A stretch of 64,000 bases of DNA from Lithospermum erythrorhizon (Eukaryota > Streptophyta > Magnoliopsida > Boraginales > Boraginaceae): the NCBI GenBank assembly GCA_019722365.1, contig JADFUC010001925.1:2914001-2978000 (forward strand). Direction: 5' to 3'. Shown piece by piece: positions 24,067 to 34,931 of this stretch (position 1 is its first letter; each line of letters opens with the position of its first letter). A program made the translations under genes and the position numbers. The notes under the pieces were generated by a model, which was given only the letters and a program-made list of their open reading frames with translations, ran no database searches and was not told where the DNA came from.

Positions 24067-25728
24067 GGCAAATATTGTTCTTCGAGATCGAGAATAGATG
24101 CCTGGGGTATTCTTGAGGGTTAGCTATCTTGAGCCTTGTGTATGGGGTAGTACGGACACATTTTGAGGCACGTCTCGGATAACCTCCTACATTGGTGATG
24201 GACCCCAACAGATGCGGGGCGCCTACGTTAGCGTATCAACGTATATATATACAAGAAATAAATTACATAACATGGATTTAATAAGTATACATTAAATACT
24301 ATGGAATAAATAACTCATAAAGTCAAAATAACATCATTAATGTTATTAAGTGTGAATAAATAAATTATGCAATAATCATGCAATCAATACATAATAATAA
24401 ACATGTACTTAATATGTAATAAGTATGCAATTAATACTAATTATGAGATTGAGACAATTACTCTCAGTAAATTCAGAACCCAAATATATGATTGACAATC
24501 ATATAAATGGTTTCCATTTTGATTTACAAATCAAATTAAATCACACAAATATACAATTAAATGTGATTGGAATTAAATTCAAATTTGAATCACATAATTT
24601 AAATCCATACAAAATAAAAAATTAATTGATACATATATATATATATATATATATATAATGTGTCCAATAATTAACCATAATAATTATTTCATGCATATAT
24701 AATAATATAAATACGTTCAAGTAATTATATTCATTATATATTTCATAACTAGATAATTTTTATTATGTTTATCCTTTTAATAAATTAATAACTAAAAGGT
24801 TAATAATTAAAGGGATAATTAAATTAAATAAAATCATTTTAAATTTGGTAATTACAATTACCATAATTTAATATATGATATTTATTCATAAAAACCCGAA
24901 AATGAATTTACCATAATTTTAAAAACACGAAACTAGGGTTTAAAAGCAGTTGGGCCTTTTAAAAAACCCTAACCACACAAGATAGCGGCGATTGGATAGC
25001 CAAACGCCGCCAGCTATAGACACGCGCCGCCCACTCCTACGGGGGATAACTTTCCAAAGCTGCAGAATGGCCCCATTTGGTGGCGAGCAGGCCGAGACAA
25101 CTCCGGCAAGTTTTGTCAATCGATTTTATGGTAATTTTGGAGGTTTTATGATTTAATTTAATTATTTTAAAAAAGGTTTCGAAAGGTAAACTACTCCAAA
25201 AATCTGATTTTCACAAAAATATTTTTTTATAATATTCTTAAAATTATCTAATTGGAATTTCTAAAAATATATTACAAAAAATTAATTATGCAATTTCTAA
25301 TTATTAAAAATATTATAATTAGAAAATTCATAACAAATATACTTAAAAATTTAAAAATCCCAAATTTTACGTGAGAGCTTCTCTGTAATATATACTGGGA
25401 AAAATATTATATTTGAATGGAGTGAGTTTAAGCCATTCTATTACAATTAACATTTAATTAATGAGTAGAAATTGTAAACCCTTAAAAACAACAACCAACA
25501 ATTATATAGCCAAAACACCAAAATATGCGATTTTGATGTACTTAAATATATGAACACATTTATAAAATCTAAAATTATGGCATAAAATTCATACATCATC
25601 ATATATACGATCAAATCAATCTGTATATATACACGTGAAAATTTAATTAAACATATATTCATATATATTCAATTAAAATATATTATTTAGTCATAGTAAA
25701 ATAACTAATTAGGCTCATGATGCCCAGC

Positions 25729-25952
25729 ATTTGAAAAATATGCATAACTTAATTCAAAACTTTAATCAAAAGCGTATTTTTCGTCTGAGATGCATTGGTG
25801 ATTATCACCTTGAACTAAATTAATAATGTAAAAACTTATAGAGATGCCGGCGGGAAGCCTATCATAGACTTTCACGAAACCTCCTTTGAATTTCAATCTC
25901 AGGCACTCGATTGTAGTGCCTCACAGTTGGTTGCGCGCGGGAGAGATTGAAT
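25729..25952 (+). repeat. Block B, copy 2
   Basis: Second copy of the 21487-21722 repeat. After these 220-240 nt the two copies diverge completely (26.0-27.2 kb does not resemble 21.8-23.1 kb), so they belong to different elements or subfamilies. Confidence 0.75.
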
Positions 25953-27205
25953 CTTGCGCTTAGATGCTTTAGAACCCAGGGATTGGATGAAAAATTCAAG
26001 AGAAGAATTTCAATTCTTCTTCTTGAATATTTCGGCCATATGGAGATGAAAGGGAGGCTAGGTTTCTTTTTTGATGTGTTATGAAAACCTAATAAGCTTA
26101 GCTTATATAGGGTTAACCTAAAATCTCAACCGAATAGTTTAATGAGCCGACTCGTTTAATTCAATTAAACCGTTAAGTAAATTAAATATTAACAAGTTGT
26201 TAATATGTAACTAATAAGTTACTAACGAGCTCAACTAACTATTAAATTAATTAAACTGACTAGTTGAGTAGTCGGATTAAATCAAATTTATATTTTAATC
26301 AATGTAAAATTCGATTGAGAATATTAGATTGATTACAATCAACTCTCAATTTAATGCATCGATTTAATTTCATACATGAAATAACTCAACGTCATTGTAT
26401 GTGTGTGACCTTCCCAGGCTTTCGGATAATAGCGGTAGAGTATAACAATATAATTGACCATTATTATTATTATAACTATTATGCATGGGATACAGCAATA
26501 AATAATCGGTATTAATAAGTGAGAACCCGAATAGTAATTACAATTACTGTAGTTAAATATTCGTTTATGTAATCACATTTACTAAACTAATAAATGAATT
26601 GTTACAAATTGTCACAATGGGCATAATAAATGAAACCAATAACTATTGATTTCAGCGCTCGCGTAGGTGACTTCTCATTATTTAGAGTAAACCAGCATTA
26701 CTTAGCTTGGATCTTCCAGCAGCTTTAAGAGAGTCATTAAAAGCGTAGCTTATTTAACATAACCTACGGGTATTCTTGTTTCAATTTGAGGAATGGCTAG
26801 GGGTTGATCCCCATATAGTGATTCACTAAGTCGATACAGGTTCGTTGTCCCTTGGAACCTAGATGTTGGGATCTCCAGTCAACTGGGTAAGGTTCCCCAT
26901 GTACAACTTTTACTTCAGGGCTTTTATCCCATTCCTCCAACTCACTCTTGATCATAATTTCTTCTTTGGTGGATCCATATGTTATTAATTGAGAGTACCT
27001 AGTCAAAGTTGATTACTACGCCAAAATGGTGTATCAAAATATCTTGTGTTTTATATTATATATTTCCATAAAAACTTTATCCTCGATGCCGTTGAACAAA
27101 GAAAATACAAGCAATGGTTGTGGCCACAACACTTTTATCATAATACCCAGTTTTTTTGTCTACTACTGTCTAAATAATATACCATGATTCACATAGAGTG
27201 CACTA

Positions 27206-27938
27206 GACCCAAGTTTATGATATACATATGATTTTATGTTTTACTTGACTATTTTCACCAGAACTTAGAAAGCAAATTAGCACTTCTTGGCCGGTGTTTA
27301 GGATCCACGTAGATGTTTGCCTCAGATAAAAATGGTCCAGAAGTGTGGCCCTTAGAGCAATTTCTAGCCTCGACTTTGAACAGCTCCAGAAATTTGTACT
27401 ATCACCATAAAATAAGTACCAAACATACTCACAAAATAAAACTAAAGGTTATTTTCTTCTTTCATTTTTCCCTCTTTTTTTTGAAAAGTTGAAGGATGTC
27501 TCAATATATAATAAATTTCATGTTTTTGTAACTCCCAAGCCATTAGACACACATTTAGTAGTATTCAAAACCACTAATAATCCTGCTTCGCACTAATGGC
27601 ATTCATTCAATAAAATTACGTATCAATAAGTGAATGCACCAATACAATATAATAATATATATGTACAATAATAAAATTCAACTAGCTAAGATAATGTGTG
27701 AATCGGCCTGTCATGACAATCGACATTCGTATATTGGCTTTCGTACACATTCACCGCATTCGATCTCTTAGAATTTTGAGTGTCAATTTGTCTTATCTGC
27801 GATGTATACGCAATATACACGATAAATTGGAATGTCTACCGTGATGCTAATTTTGTATTCAAATACCAATCATATAAATTAGACAATTCCTCAAGTTACC
27901 AATTTTACATTTAAATATTAAATCATATACCAATGATT
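27206..27938 (+). repeat. Block A, copy 2
   Basis: Second copy of 20585-21276, ending ATTTTCCAATA. It carries a small insertion ('GCCATTAGACACAC') and lacks or gains short stretches relative to copy 1. Confidence 0.75.
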
Positions 27939-28320
27939 TTCCAATAGTAGCATATATATGGAAAAAAATAAGAACTGTTTAGGAAGAAGTAACGAACTGA
28001 AAAATATAACAAATTACTATTGAAATTTACATTCATTTTAATATTATGTTGTATTCATGTGTCACAAGTGGAGTTATATGTTGTGTTAGAGGATGGAGAA
28101 ATGAAACACCGAGCACACAAATTTAAACAATCCTAGTTCGTTCATGTATAGTTGACGATTGCCAAAAGTTAACGCCAGAGATCGGAATGGTAGATAACAT
28201 GACAACGATAGCATTGGCAGACACCTTTTTTGTGTTTATGTTTCTTTCCAATCAATATCTCTTGATACGAATAACTCGGAATATTATTCAAGTTTTATTT
28301 ATATCGATAAAGTATTTAGT

Positions 28321-28451
28321 ATTTACTATCCATTCATTTTGATAATGGAATGATCAATTATACGAAATACTTACTATCCATTCATTTTTTATAATGAAAT
28401 GATCAATTATACAAAATATTTACTATCCATTTATTTCGATAATGGGATGAA
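28321..28451. repeat. Tandem repeat, 48-49 bp unit, about 2.7 copies
   Basis: Units start at 28321, 28369 and 28418 with 'A(T/C)TTACTATCCATT'; each contains 'TGATCAATTATAC'. Confidence 0.85.
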
Positions 28452-28944
28452 TTAAAAACAAAAACTTTTTAGTTAAGTTAAAATGGATGAAGTAAAAATT
28501 ATTTATTCATGAAAAATGTATGTAAACCTTAATTATTAATTTAAATTAATGGTATTAGAGCTACTCATCACAGCCTTTCGGTGATGAGAACTGATTCCTT
28601 CGGACTCTAAACAAAAATTTGAAAACCGAATTCAAGAATTGGTCCAGGGTAGGGATTGGATGCAAGAATAAGTGATCCCAATCAAGAGGATTGCATAGTG
28701 CATGATAATAATAATGAGACCACTAGAGATTGTAATATCTGACTATTCTTCATCATCTATAGAGGGATGTCCCAAAAGGGTAGTGCTGTTCTATGTGGTG
28801 TATATTAATTAAACAAGCAAATGATAACAAAAAAGGTGAGATGCTAAACAAAAGAGAATTGTTTTGCAGAATGTAGACTGCGACCACACGTTAGAAAGCA
28901 CTACTTCTATTCCAACTGCGGTGCAGAATCCCCACACTTTTAAT

Positions 28945-29175
28945 TACTCCCTCGGTCATAAAAAGATTGTCAAATTTTGACTTTTTGAATTTTTAATACT
29001 TGAATTTTGATAGTAAATATTTTTTCTATTTTTTATGAAAAATATAATAATTATAAATAAATTTCTAATTTTTTTCATTAATATTTTCATTAAATATTAT
29101 ACAACGTATCTGAAAAATATTTATAGTTAAAATTGATTATTAAAAAGTCAAAATATAGCGATTACTGAAGTAGTA
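28945..29175. mobile_element. Stowaway-like MITE
   Basis: About 230 bp. Left end 'TACTCCCTCGGTCATAAAAA'; the right end reads 'TACTACTTCAGTAATCGC' on the minus strand. Both reach a shared inner word 'TTTTGACTTTTT', and the ends carry TA, the Stowaway target dinucleotide. Confidence 0.6.
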
Positions 29176-30658
29176 CTTTCTTCATTCGATGATGGAAAGA
29201 AATTTCTTCTATTGAAAGTTTAGGTTGGACTTACAATGATTGATTGTGGAATCTTCATAATTATAATATTTAGATGCATGATTATATTTAGTAATCCGTT
29301 TGGGAGGGGTGAATACTGAATAGTATGGTGGACTGTTGTTTGAGACTTCATTAGCCGTGTGGATAATAGCAATGTAAATAAATTAGTCGGATTTTTTTCC
29401 CATCTTTTCCAGGATTTGATTTGATTTGATTCGAAAGTTCGATTTAATTTAAAATTTGAATGAATCAGAAAATCGGTATTTGATTCAAATAAAATATTTC
29501 TTCTCTGAAATAGGTTATTTTTTAGTTGGAACCTATGGAATCAAAGTGTAAACATAACCTTTCTAGTCGAAGTTAGAGTCCAATTTTAAACCTTCCCAGT
29601 TTTTTCACAACTCTAGTGAAGGAGACGAAGGAGAGGTAATCAATATATTTCCATTCACACAGTTAGTTTCCACAACTAGTTTTATTTACTAGGTGAAGGT
29701 AATCAAGAATAATGTTCAGCCCCTTCAAAATTACGATTCTATATTAATGTTTTAAATTTACATAATTTCAAATCACTCAAATTCAAAGGACCCTAATTGT
29801 ATGCTCAAATAATGAATACTTAACTCATTTTAATTTTCTCCAGTACCCTACCAATTTCGTCCCAATCTCCATGTAAATTTGAATAGATAGAACAAAACGA
29901 AACTTCATTTCATGTACAATATATATTCCTTCTTGCAACTTTACCTTTCAAAGATGCATCAGCACGTGTGTTGATATCACCCTTAGTGCAAGAGCCAAAC
30001 TCCCTCATATTATACATACAGTAATTTTTAGACATGATGCATAATTATCTTTTAATATATCATGATTGACAAATTGATGAAAATCAATTTTAATTTTGAA
30101 AATATTTAATTGAGGCGAGAATAATGTCACAAGTTGGTTTAGAACGAGGTACAACTGTAACTTTATGTCTACAAATGTATAGGTCAAAATAGAGGACAAT
30201 ATAATTGAATGATGAAGTTTATTATGTGCACAACTTGGATCATAAATTTGTTCCAATTTTTTATTTTTTTTAATTTGATCGTTCTGCCTCCAATAATGTT
30301 CATGTTGATCAATATTGTAAAAGGTCAAAAATATAAATCAATTTCAATGAAAAAATTGTCATTAGTGAGGAAGTTAATTATTATATGTAAATACTAACTA
30401 ACCTACAAGTGTATACTACTCTCATAATTCCATAAAAATGATTTAGTTTTGACTTATTTTAAAAATTAAAAGATAATACAGCTTAAAATTGATTAATTTT
30501 TTAAAATATATGTAAAAATTGATAAACCAAAATAAATCACTAACATATATAAAAGTATAAATAAAGGTTGTGTTTCTTCCTTTTTCACACTATTAATTAT
30601 TAAATTACCCTTCTATATAAAAATCTAAAAGTTAGGAGTTCTAATAGAAATTAAGTAC

Positions 30659-30887
30659 TACTCCTCCATTTTTTTATTTGACGTTTTTGTATATCGAAGT
30701 GTAACTTTGACTATCAGTGTCTTCATTATATGTTGAAAATTATAAGAAAATAATATTGTCAAACTATTTCCAAAGCGAGAATCTAATGATATAACTCATA
30801 TTTATTAAAATAATAAGTAATTAATAAGTAATAATTGAGGGTTTATTACTCGATATACAGCGTCGAAATAAAAAAATGGATGTAGTA
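30659..30887. mobile_element. Stowaway-like MITE
   Basis: About 229 bp with terminal inverted repeats: left 'TACTCCTCCATTTTTTTATT', right (minus strand) 'TACTACATCCATTTTTTTAT'. The target dinucleotide would be TA. No coding potential. Confidence 0.65.
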
Positions 30888-31269
30888 TTAAGTATTCATC
30901 ATCTTTATCTTTGCGTATCACGTAAGATTATCGATTGGAAGGAATCGTCGTATACGTACGGTTTGAAAATGATACATCATATACATTTAGCATATATATA
31001 TTTTATAATTATCATGCATTGCCTTTTAATTAAATTTATTTATTTATCTACAATTAAATGTTTAATATTGATTCAAAATTTATCGTTAAATAACAATTGT
31101 TTTCTTCAGTTTTGCATGTATAACTTTCATGATTCAATTCACAAGAATATGACTCATATATTATATATTACTATTATTTTATTACTCCTTTCATAAATAT
31201 GATTATTTTCTCATCATATGTGATTTTCAATATTTAATAATTTATTTCAGTTAAATAATAATATGTTTG

Positions 31270-31335
31270 ATGTAGAACTATTATTATTATTATTATAATA
31301 GGTATTAGTTAAATAATCATATATTTTTTTATAGA

Positions 31336-31374
<39 letters not shown>

Positions 31375-31465
31375 GTATAGAACTATTGTTATTATTATTC
31401 CAATAGGTATTAGTTAAATAACCATATAATTTTAGTAGAATTATTATTATTATTATTAATATTGT
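31270..31465. repeat. ATT microsatellites within a duplicated unit
   Basis: Three ATT arrays (longest about 31339-31374). The word 'AGGTATTAGTTAAATAA' after an array occurs twice, about 105 nt apart (31300 and 31405), so a unit including the array was tandemly duplicated. Confidence 0.8.
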
Positions 31466-33029
31466 TATTTAATTCCATGAAAATATAAATTTTATATATT
31501 AGAGATCACTTGAAAAATTTAAATTATCTTTTTTAAATCATCAAATTTAATCGATATAAAAAAAATAATTCGATGATACAAAAATATTGATGATCAATTC
31601 ATCAATACATATAGTCGAGAGGACATTAAATTATTAAAATATATTTGTATCTCTCTATGAACATCTCGATTTAAATATAGTATCTCTATATGGATATAAA
31701 TTATTTTATTATAATTTTTAAGTATATTTAAAGAGTTATTTGTGATGAAAGTATCGCATAAAAAATAAAATATTAATTAGAAAAAGATTCAAAAGAGTGT
31801 AAGTTGTTATATAGTTTTAGAATGATTTCGAATTAAATATAAAAAATGTATCAAATATTTAAGAAATCGATTACGTAATAAATGCATCGCCGTCGTTTAC
31901 GGAAAAAGGTGAATGTAGGCATTTGTAGGATAAAAAAGTTACTCCGTATATATATATATATATGTGACAATATCCCTCTTAAACTCCATCAATGTAGATG
32001 TGTACCGTACGTATGTGATCCAACAGATAGAAAGGAGGCGGAAGCGAATTTTATTTCGCCCTTCAATAACTGGTCCATTAACATTATGGTGGAAACATTT
32101 GCATCATTCACTACTTGTTCTAAATTAAATGTATATGAAAGTAAATTAACATAATCGTGTGATTCTGGGAGGGGGAGTGGGGCAGGAACGATGCAAGGAT
32201 AAGGCATTGAGATTGGGCGGTGCATGGCCGATGATCTTGTCTTGGAACTATATCAACGTGAAATATATATTGTGAAAGCAACCTTTTGAGTTTTGATTTC
32301 TTGAATAGTTATGTCCAAGTTTATAATTTGAAGTGATGGAACCTTTTTGTTTCATAATAAAGTTTTGATCAAAGAACATGAAAATTTAGAAAACGATAAC
32401 CCTTTGGTTCAATTTGAGGGTTGCCTCCGCCACTAGATTGCACTACATCGTGTCTAGTTTTTCGATTCAAATGTATCGAATGTGTTACTCGTCTTGTATG
32501 TCAATGTAATATTATTCACGAGTCAAATAATATAATCAATATAAATAATGTATTAGTATATTACTCCTTGGTTTTTTTGGTTGTGGTTTTTGTCATTCTG
32601 AAAGTCGATTTGAAAATGTATATGGCAGTCAATTGAAATAATATTATTGGTTGGTTGTTATTTCGAGAAAAATTAGTAAAGAAATGCATTGAAAATGTAA
32701 AAATCTTTATTTATTATCTTTAAAAGCGATAGCTATAAAAAAAAAATTTATACTAAAAGCGATAACTATAAAATAAAAAGTAGTTAAAACTTAATTAATT
32801 TCTATTTATGATAAAGTGTTGAATTTTAAAAAAAAAAACAGTTTGACTTCTACATATTTACCCATATATTCACACCAACCGATAAATGGTAAATGTGTAT
32901 CATTAATTGTCACATTCTCAAAAAGTTCGTCCTAATTACACCCTCAAATAAATGAATAAATTGTATGGTAATTACACCTTTTTGAAGGGAAAAAAAAATT
33001 GTAAAAATAGTATGCGACATATTTACTTT

Positions 33030-34432
33030 TAGGTTAATTTGTTTTTTGATCGCTATCTTATCTTACAGTTGGTTTCTATATTTTGTAATCTTTTAAGTGC
33101 AGTCCTAAATTTTTTTATCTCTTTTAAATGTGATGCCATGCCAAATTTTTAACAACAATAATCGTCCTATGCTATCGGTTCACGCACAAAATGACTATTT
33201 TTGCCCTATGATAAACTAAATATAGGGAGGACATTTTACATAATTAAAAAATAGAGCCTCATGCTTTTCCCTCTTTTAATCGCACCCTGCCCCCAATATA
33301 GTCCGCTTGAACTATAGTCATTTTTATCTTTGACACACCTTACCCTACACCCTGCTTTACTTAGAGCGATCGCAAAAAGCATAGTCATTTTAACTGCTGT
33401 GTGCTTCACATACCTCTGCATCCTCTGCAGTAATCCACGAACTATAGTAATTTTCTTCTTTGACATACTTTACCACTACTCACTTGCCTCACCCATACCC
33501 CTTCTGCGGTCCACACTGAACTATAGTCATTTTCTTCTTTGACACGCACACCTATATCCCAGCATTACCCTTACTACCACTTGATCCATGAAGCCCATAG
33601 TCGTTTTCTTCTTTGATATACTTTACCACTAGCTTTACCACTTGCCCACATCCACACCCCACGGTCCACGTACTATAGTCCTTGAACTATAGTCCCTGAA
33701 ATATAGTAATTTTCTTCTTTGACCACCTTTACACTGCCACACACACCACGGTTCTGAACAATAGTAATTTTCTTCTTTCAGACACTTACCTACCACTGCC
33801 ACCACTTTACTCCTGATCCACTAAACTATGGTCATTTCTTCTTTGACACACCTTATCTGCCCACTACGTGACGGGGTAAAGGGTGTCAAAGAAGAAGCTG
33901 TATAGATCGAGGACATATAGTTGAGGGGGCATTGGGAGGCCAGGGGTGGGGGTAGTGGTAAGGTAAGGTGTGTCAAAGAAAAAAATGACTATAGTTCAGG
34001 GACTGCTCTAAGAGACAGAGGTGAAGGGGTAGAGGTAGGGTAAGGTGTGTCAAAGAAATTGCCTGGTCGAGGATTACCTAGTTCAGAATTTGTGGGGGTA
34101 GGGGTGGGTAGGTGTGTTAAATAAAATATTTGTAGTTCGAGGCTAACGTTTAGGGGAAGGGGAGTAGGATAGTGTGTTAAAAGAAAGTATGGGGTTTTAT
34201 TTTAATTTTGTAAAATGTCCCCACTATGCTTTAGTTTGTGATGTTAGGGGCAAATAATCATTTGTGCATAAGAAAAACTGATAATATAGGGACTCATTCT
34301 TGAGTTAAAAATGGGGATATGGACCAAGCTTGAAAAAGATAAAACTTAATGATCGGGGCACGAAAGATTCGTAAAGTATAGGTAGGTATTAAAAAGATCT
34401 GGCGTACTATAGAAACTAAGAAATCAAATTAA
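33030..34432. mobile_element. 1.4-kb foldback (long inverted repeat) element
   Basis: The left arm (from about 33030, 'AGGTTAATTTG') is the inverted copy of the right arm (to about 34432). Matching blocks include 'GGACATTTTACA' (33228 vs complement near 34215), 'GCACAAAATGACTATTT' and 'TTTTTAACA'. The inner arms consist of repeated units of the type 'GAACTATAGTCATTTTCTTC' + 'TTTGACACACC': seven forward starts (about 33309, 33438, 33518, 33594, 33695, 33758, 33821), then five inverted ones (about 33885, 33968, 34046, 34114, 34172). The centre is near 33870. No ORF. This is a foldback-type transposon or a very large inverted duplication. Confidence 0.8.
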
Positions 34433-34658
34433 CCTTACTCTTAACATATGTCAACTACGGAGTATTAAACTATATGGGTTCTGCAAATATAAATGATCCA
34501 AGTACTTTATATAACCCGAAATAGTAACAATATAATTCTCTAATTATTTTTCCGATTAATATATAAAAATTTAATATCGATATTAAATCCAATACTTAAA
34601 AACAGTAAGAGATGGGGCCCACATGAGTGATTTGAGTTGGGCATCAATTTGAGGTAGG

Positions 34659-34666
34659 TATAAAAA
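34659..34666 (+). promoter_or_regulatory. TATA box of the H+-ATPase gene
   Basis: TATAAAAA in a typical setting (GGTATAAAAAGAGAGG), 273 nt upstream of the start codon. Expected transcription start is near 34690. The following leader is CT-rich ('CTCTTTTCTCCTCCTC'). Confidence 0.65.
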
Positions 34667-34801
34667 GAGAGGCCCAGAGTTGTTCCATTAGAAGAGTGCA
34701 CAAGAGAAACTCTTTTCTCCTCCTCTATTTACTCTGCCCCCCTTCATTTTAGTAATAATAATACTTGTTACCTTAGACTCTCAAACAGACTCAGTCATTC
34801 A

Positions 34802-34822
34802 ATGAGTCTCAGCTTATTATAG
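34802..34822 (+). promoter_or_regulatory. Upstream ORF 1 in the H+-ATPase leader
   Basis: ATG plus five codons then TAG (M S L S L L). It lies 109 nt before the main ATG. Short uORFs in leaders of plant plasma-membrane H+-ATPase mRNAs (Nicotiana pma genes) are known to affect translation; a role here is inference. Confidence 0.6.
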
Positions 34823-34854
34823 TTTTTACCCCACTATTTATTTCTCTCCTCTTT

Positions 34855-34863
34855 ATGTATTGA
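34855..34863 (+). promoter_or_regulatory. Upstream ORF 2 in the H+-ATPase leader (ATG TAT TGA)
   Basis: A two-codon minimal uORF 69 nt before the main ATG. Together with uORF 1 it makes two start-stop elements in one leader of about 240 nt. Confidence 0.55.
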
Positions 34864-34931
34864 GGAAACCTTATTATCACTTGGGAATTTTAAACGTTCT
34901 TTAATTTCTGGTTCATCAAACAGGAGGCATC

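Larger units (their letters stand above)
20581..27960. mobile_element. Nest of LTR-retrotransposon-like remnants
   Basis: Two block families recur in the same orientation. Block A: 20585-21276 and 27206-27938. Block B: 21487-21722 and 25729-25952. Block B opens with TGTTGAAAAATATGC and block A closes with ATTTTCCAACA (at 21276), which are the usual ends of a Copia-type LTR. A primer-binding-site-like word 'TGGTATCCAGATCC' (compare TGGTATCAGAGCC) lies at 23112. No gag, protease, integrase or reverse-transcriptase frame is seen, so the elements are non-autonomous or badly decayed. B2 to A2 (25731-27937) could be one 2.2-kb LTR. Confidence 0.5.
27961..33029. other. Gene-free desert, second part
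   Basis: AT-rich intergenic DNA with two Stowaway-like MITEs, a 48-bp tandem repeat and ATT microsatellites (listed separately). A short GC-richer patch at 32.0-32.25 kb has open frames on both strands but none resembles a known protein; I do not call a gene. Confidence 0.5.

Noticed and set aside
23861..24208. 115-codon minus-strand frame
   Set aside because: Lies in LTR-like debris, runs through a TA microsatellite and resembles no protein.
26797..27006. Minus-strand frame inside a putative LTR
   Set aside because: Acidic, hydrophilic peptide without a known domain; LTRs are not expected to code.
31882..32225. Overlapping frames on both strands in a GC-richer patch
   Set aside because: No conserved motif and no splice context; composition alone explains them.
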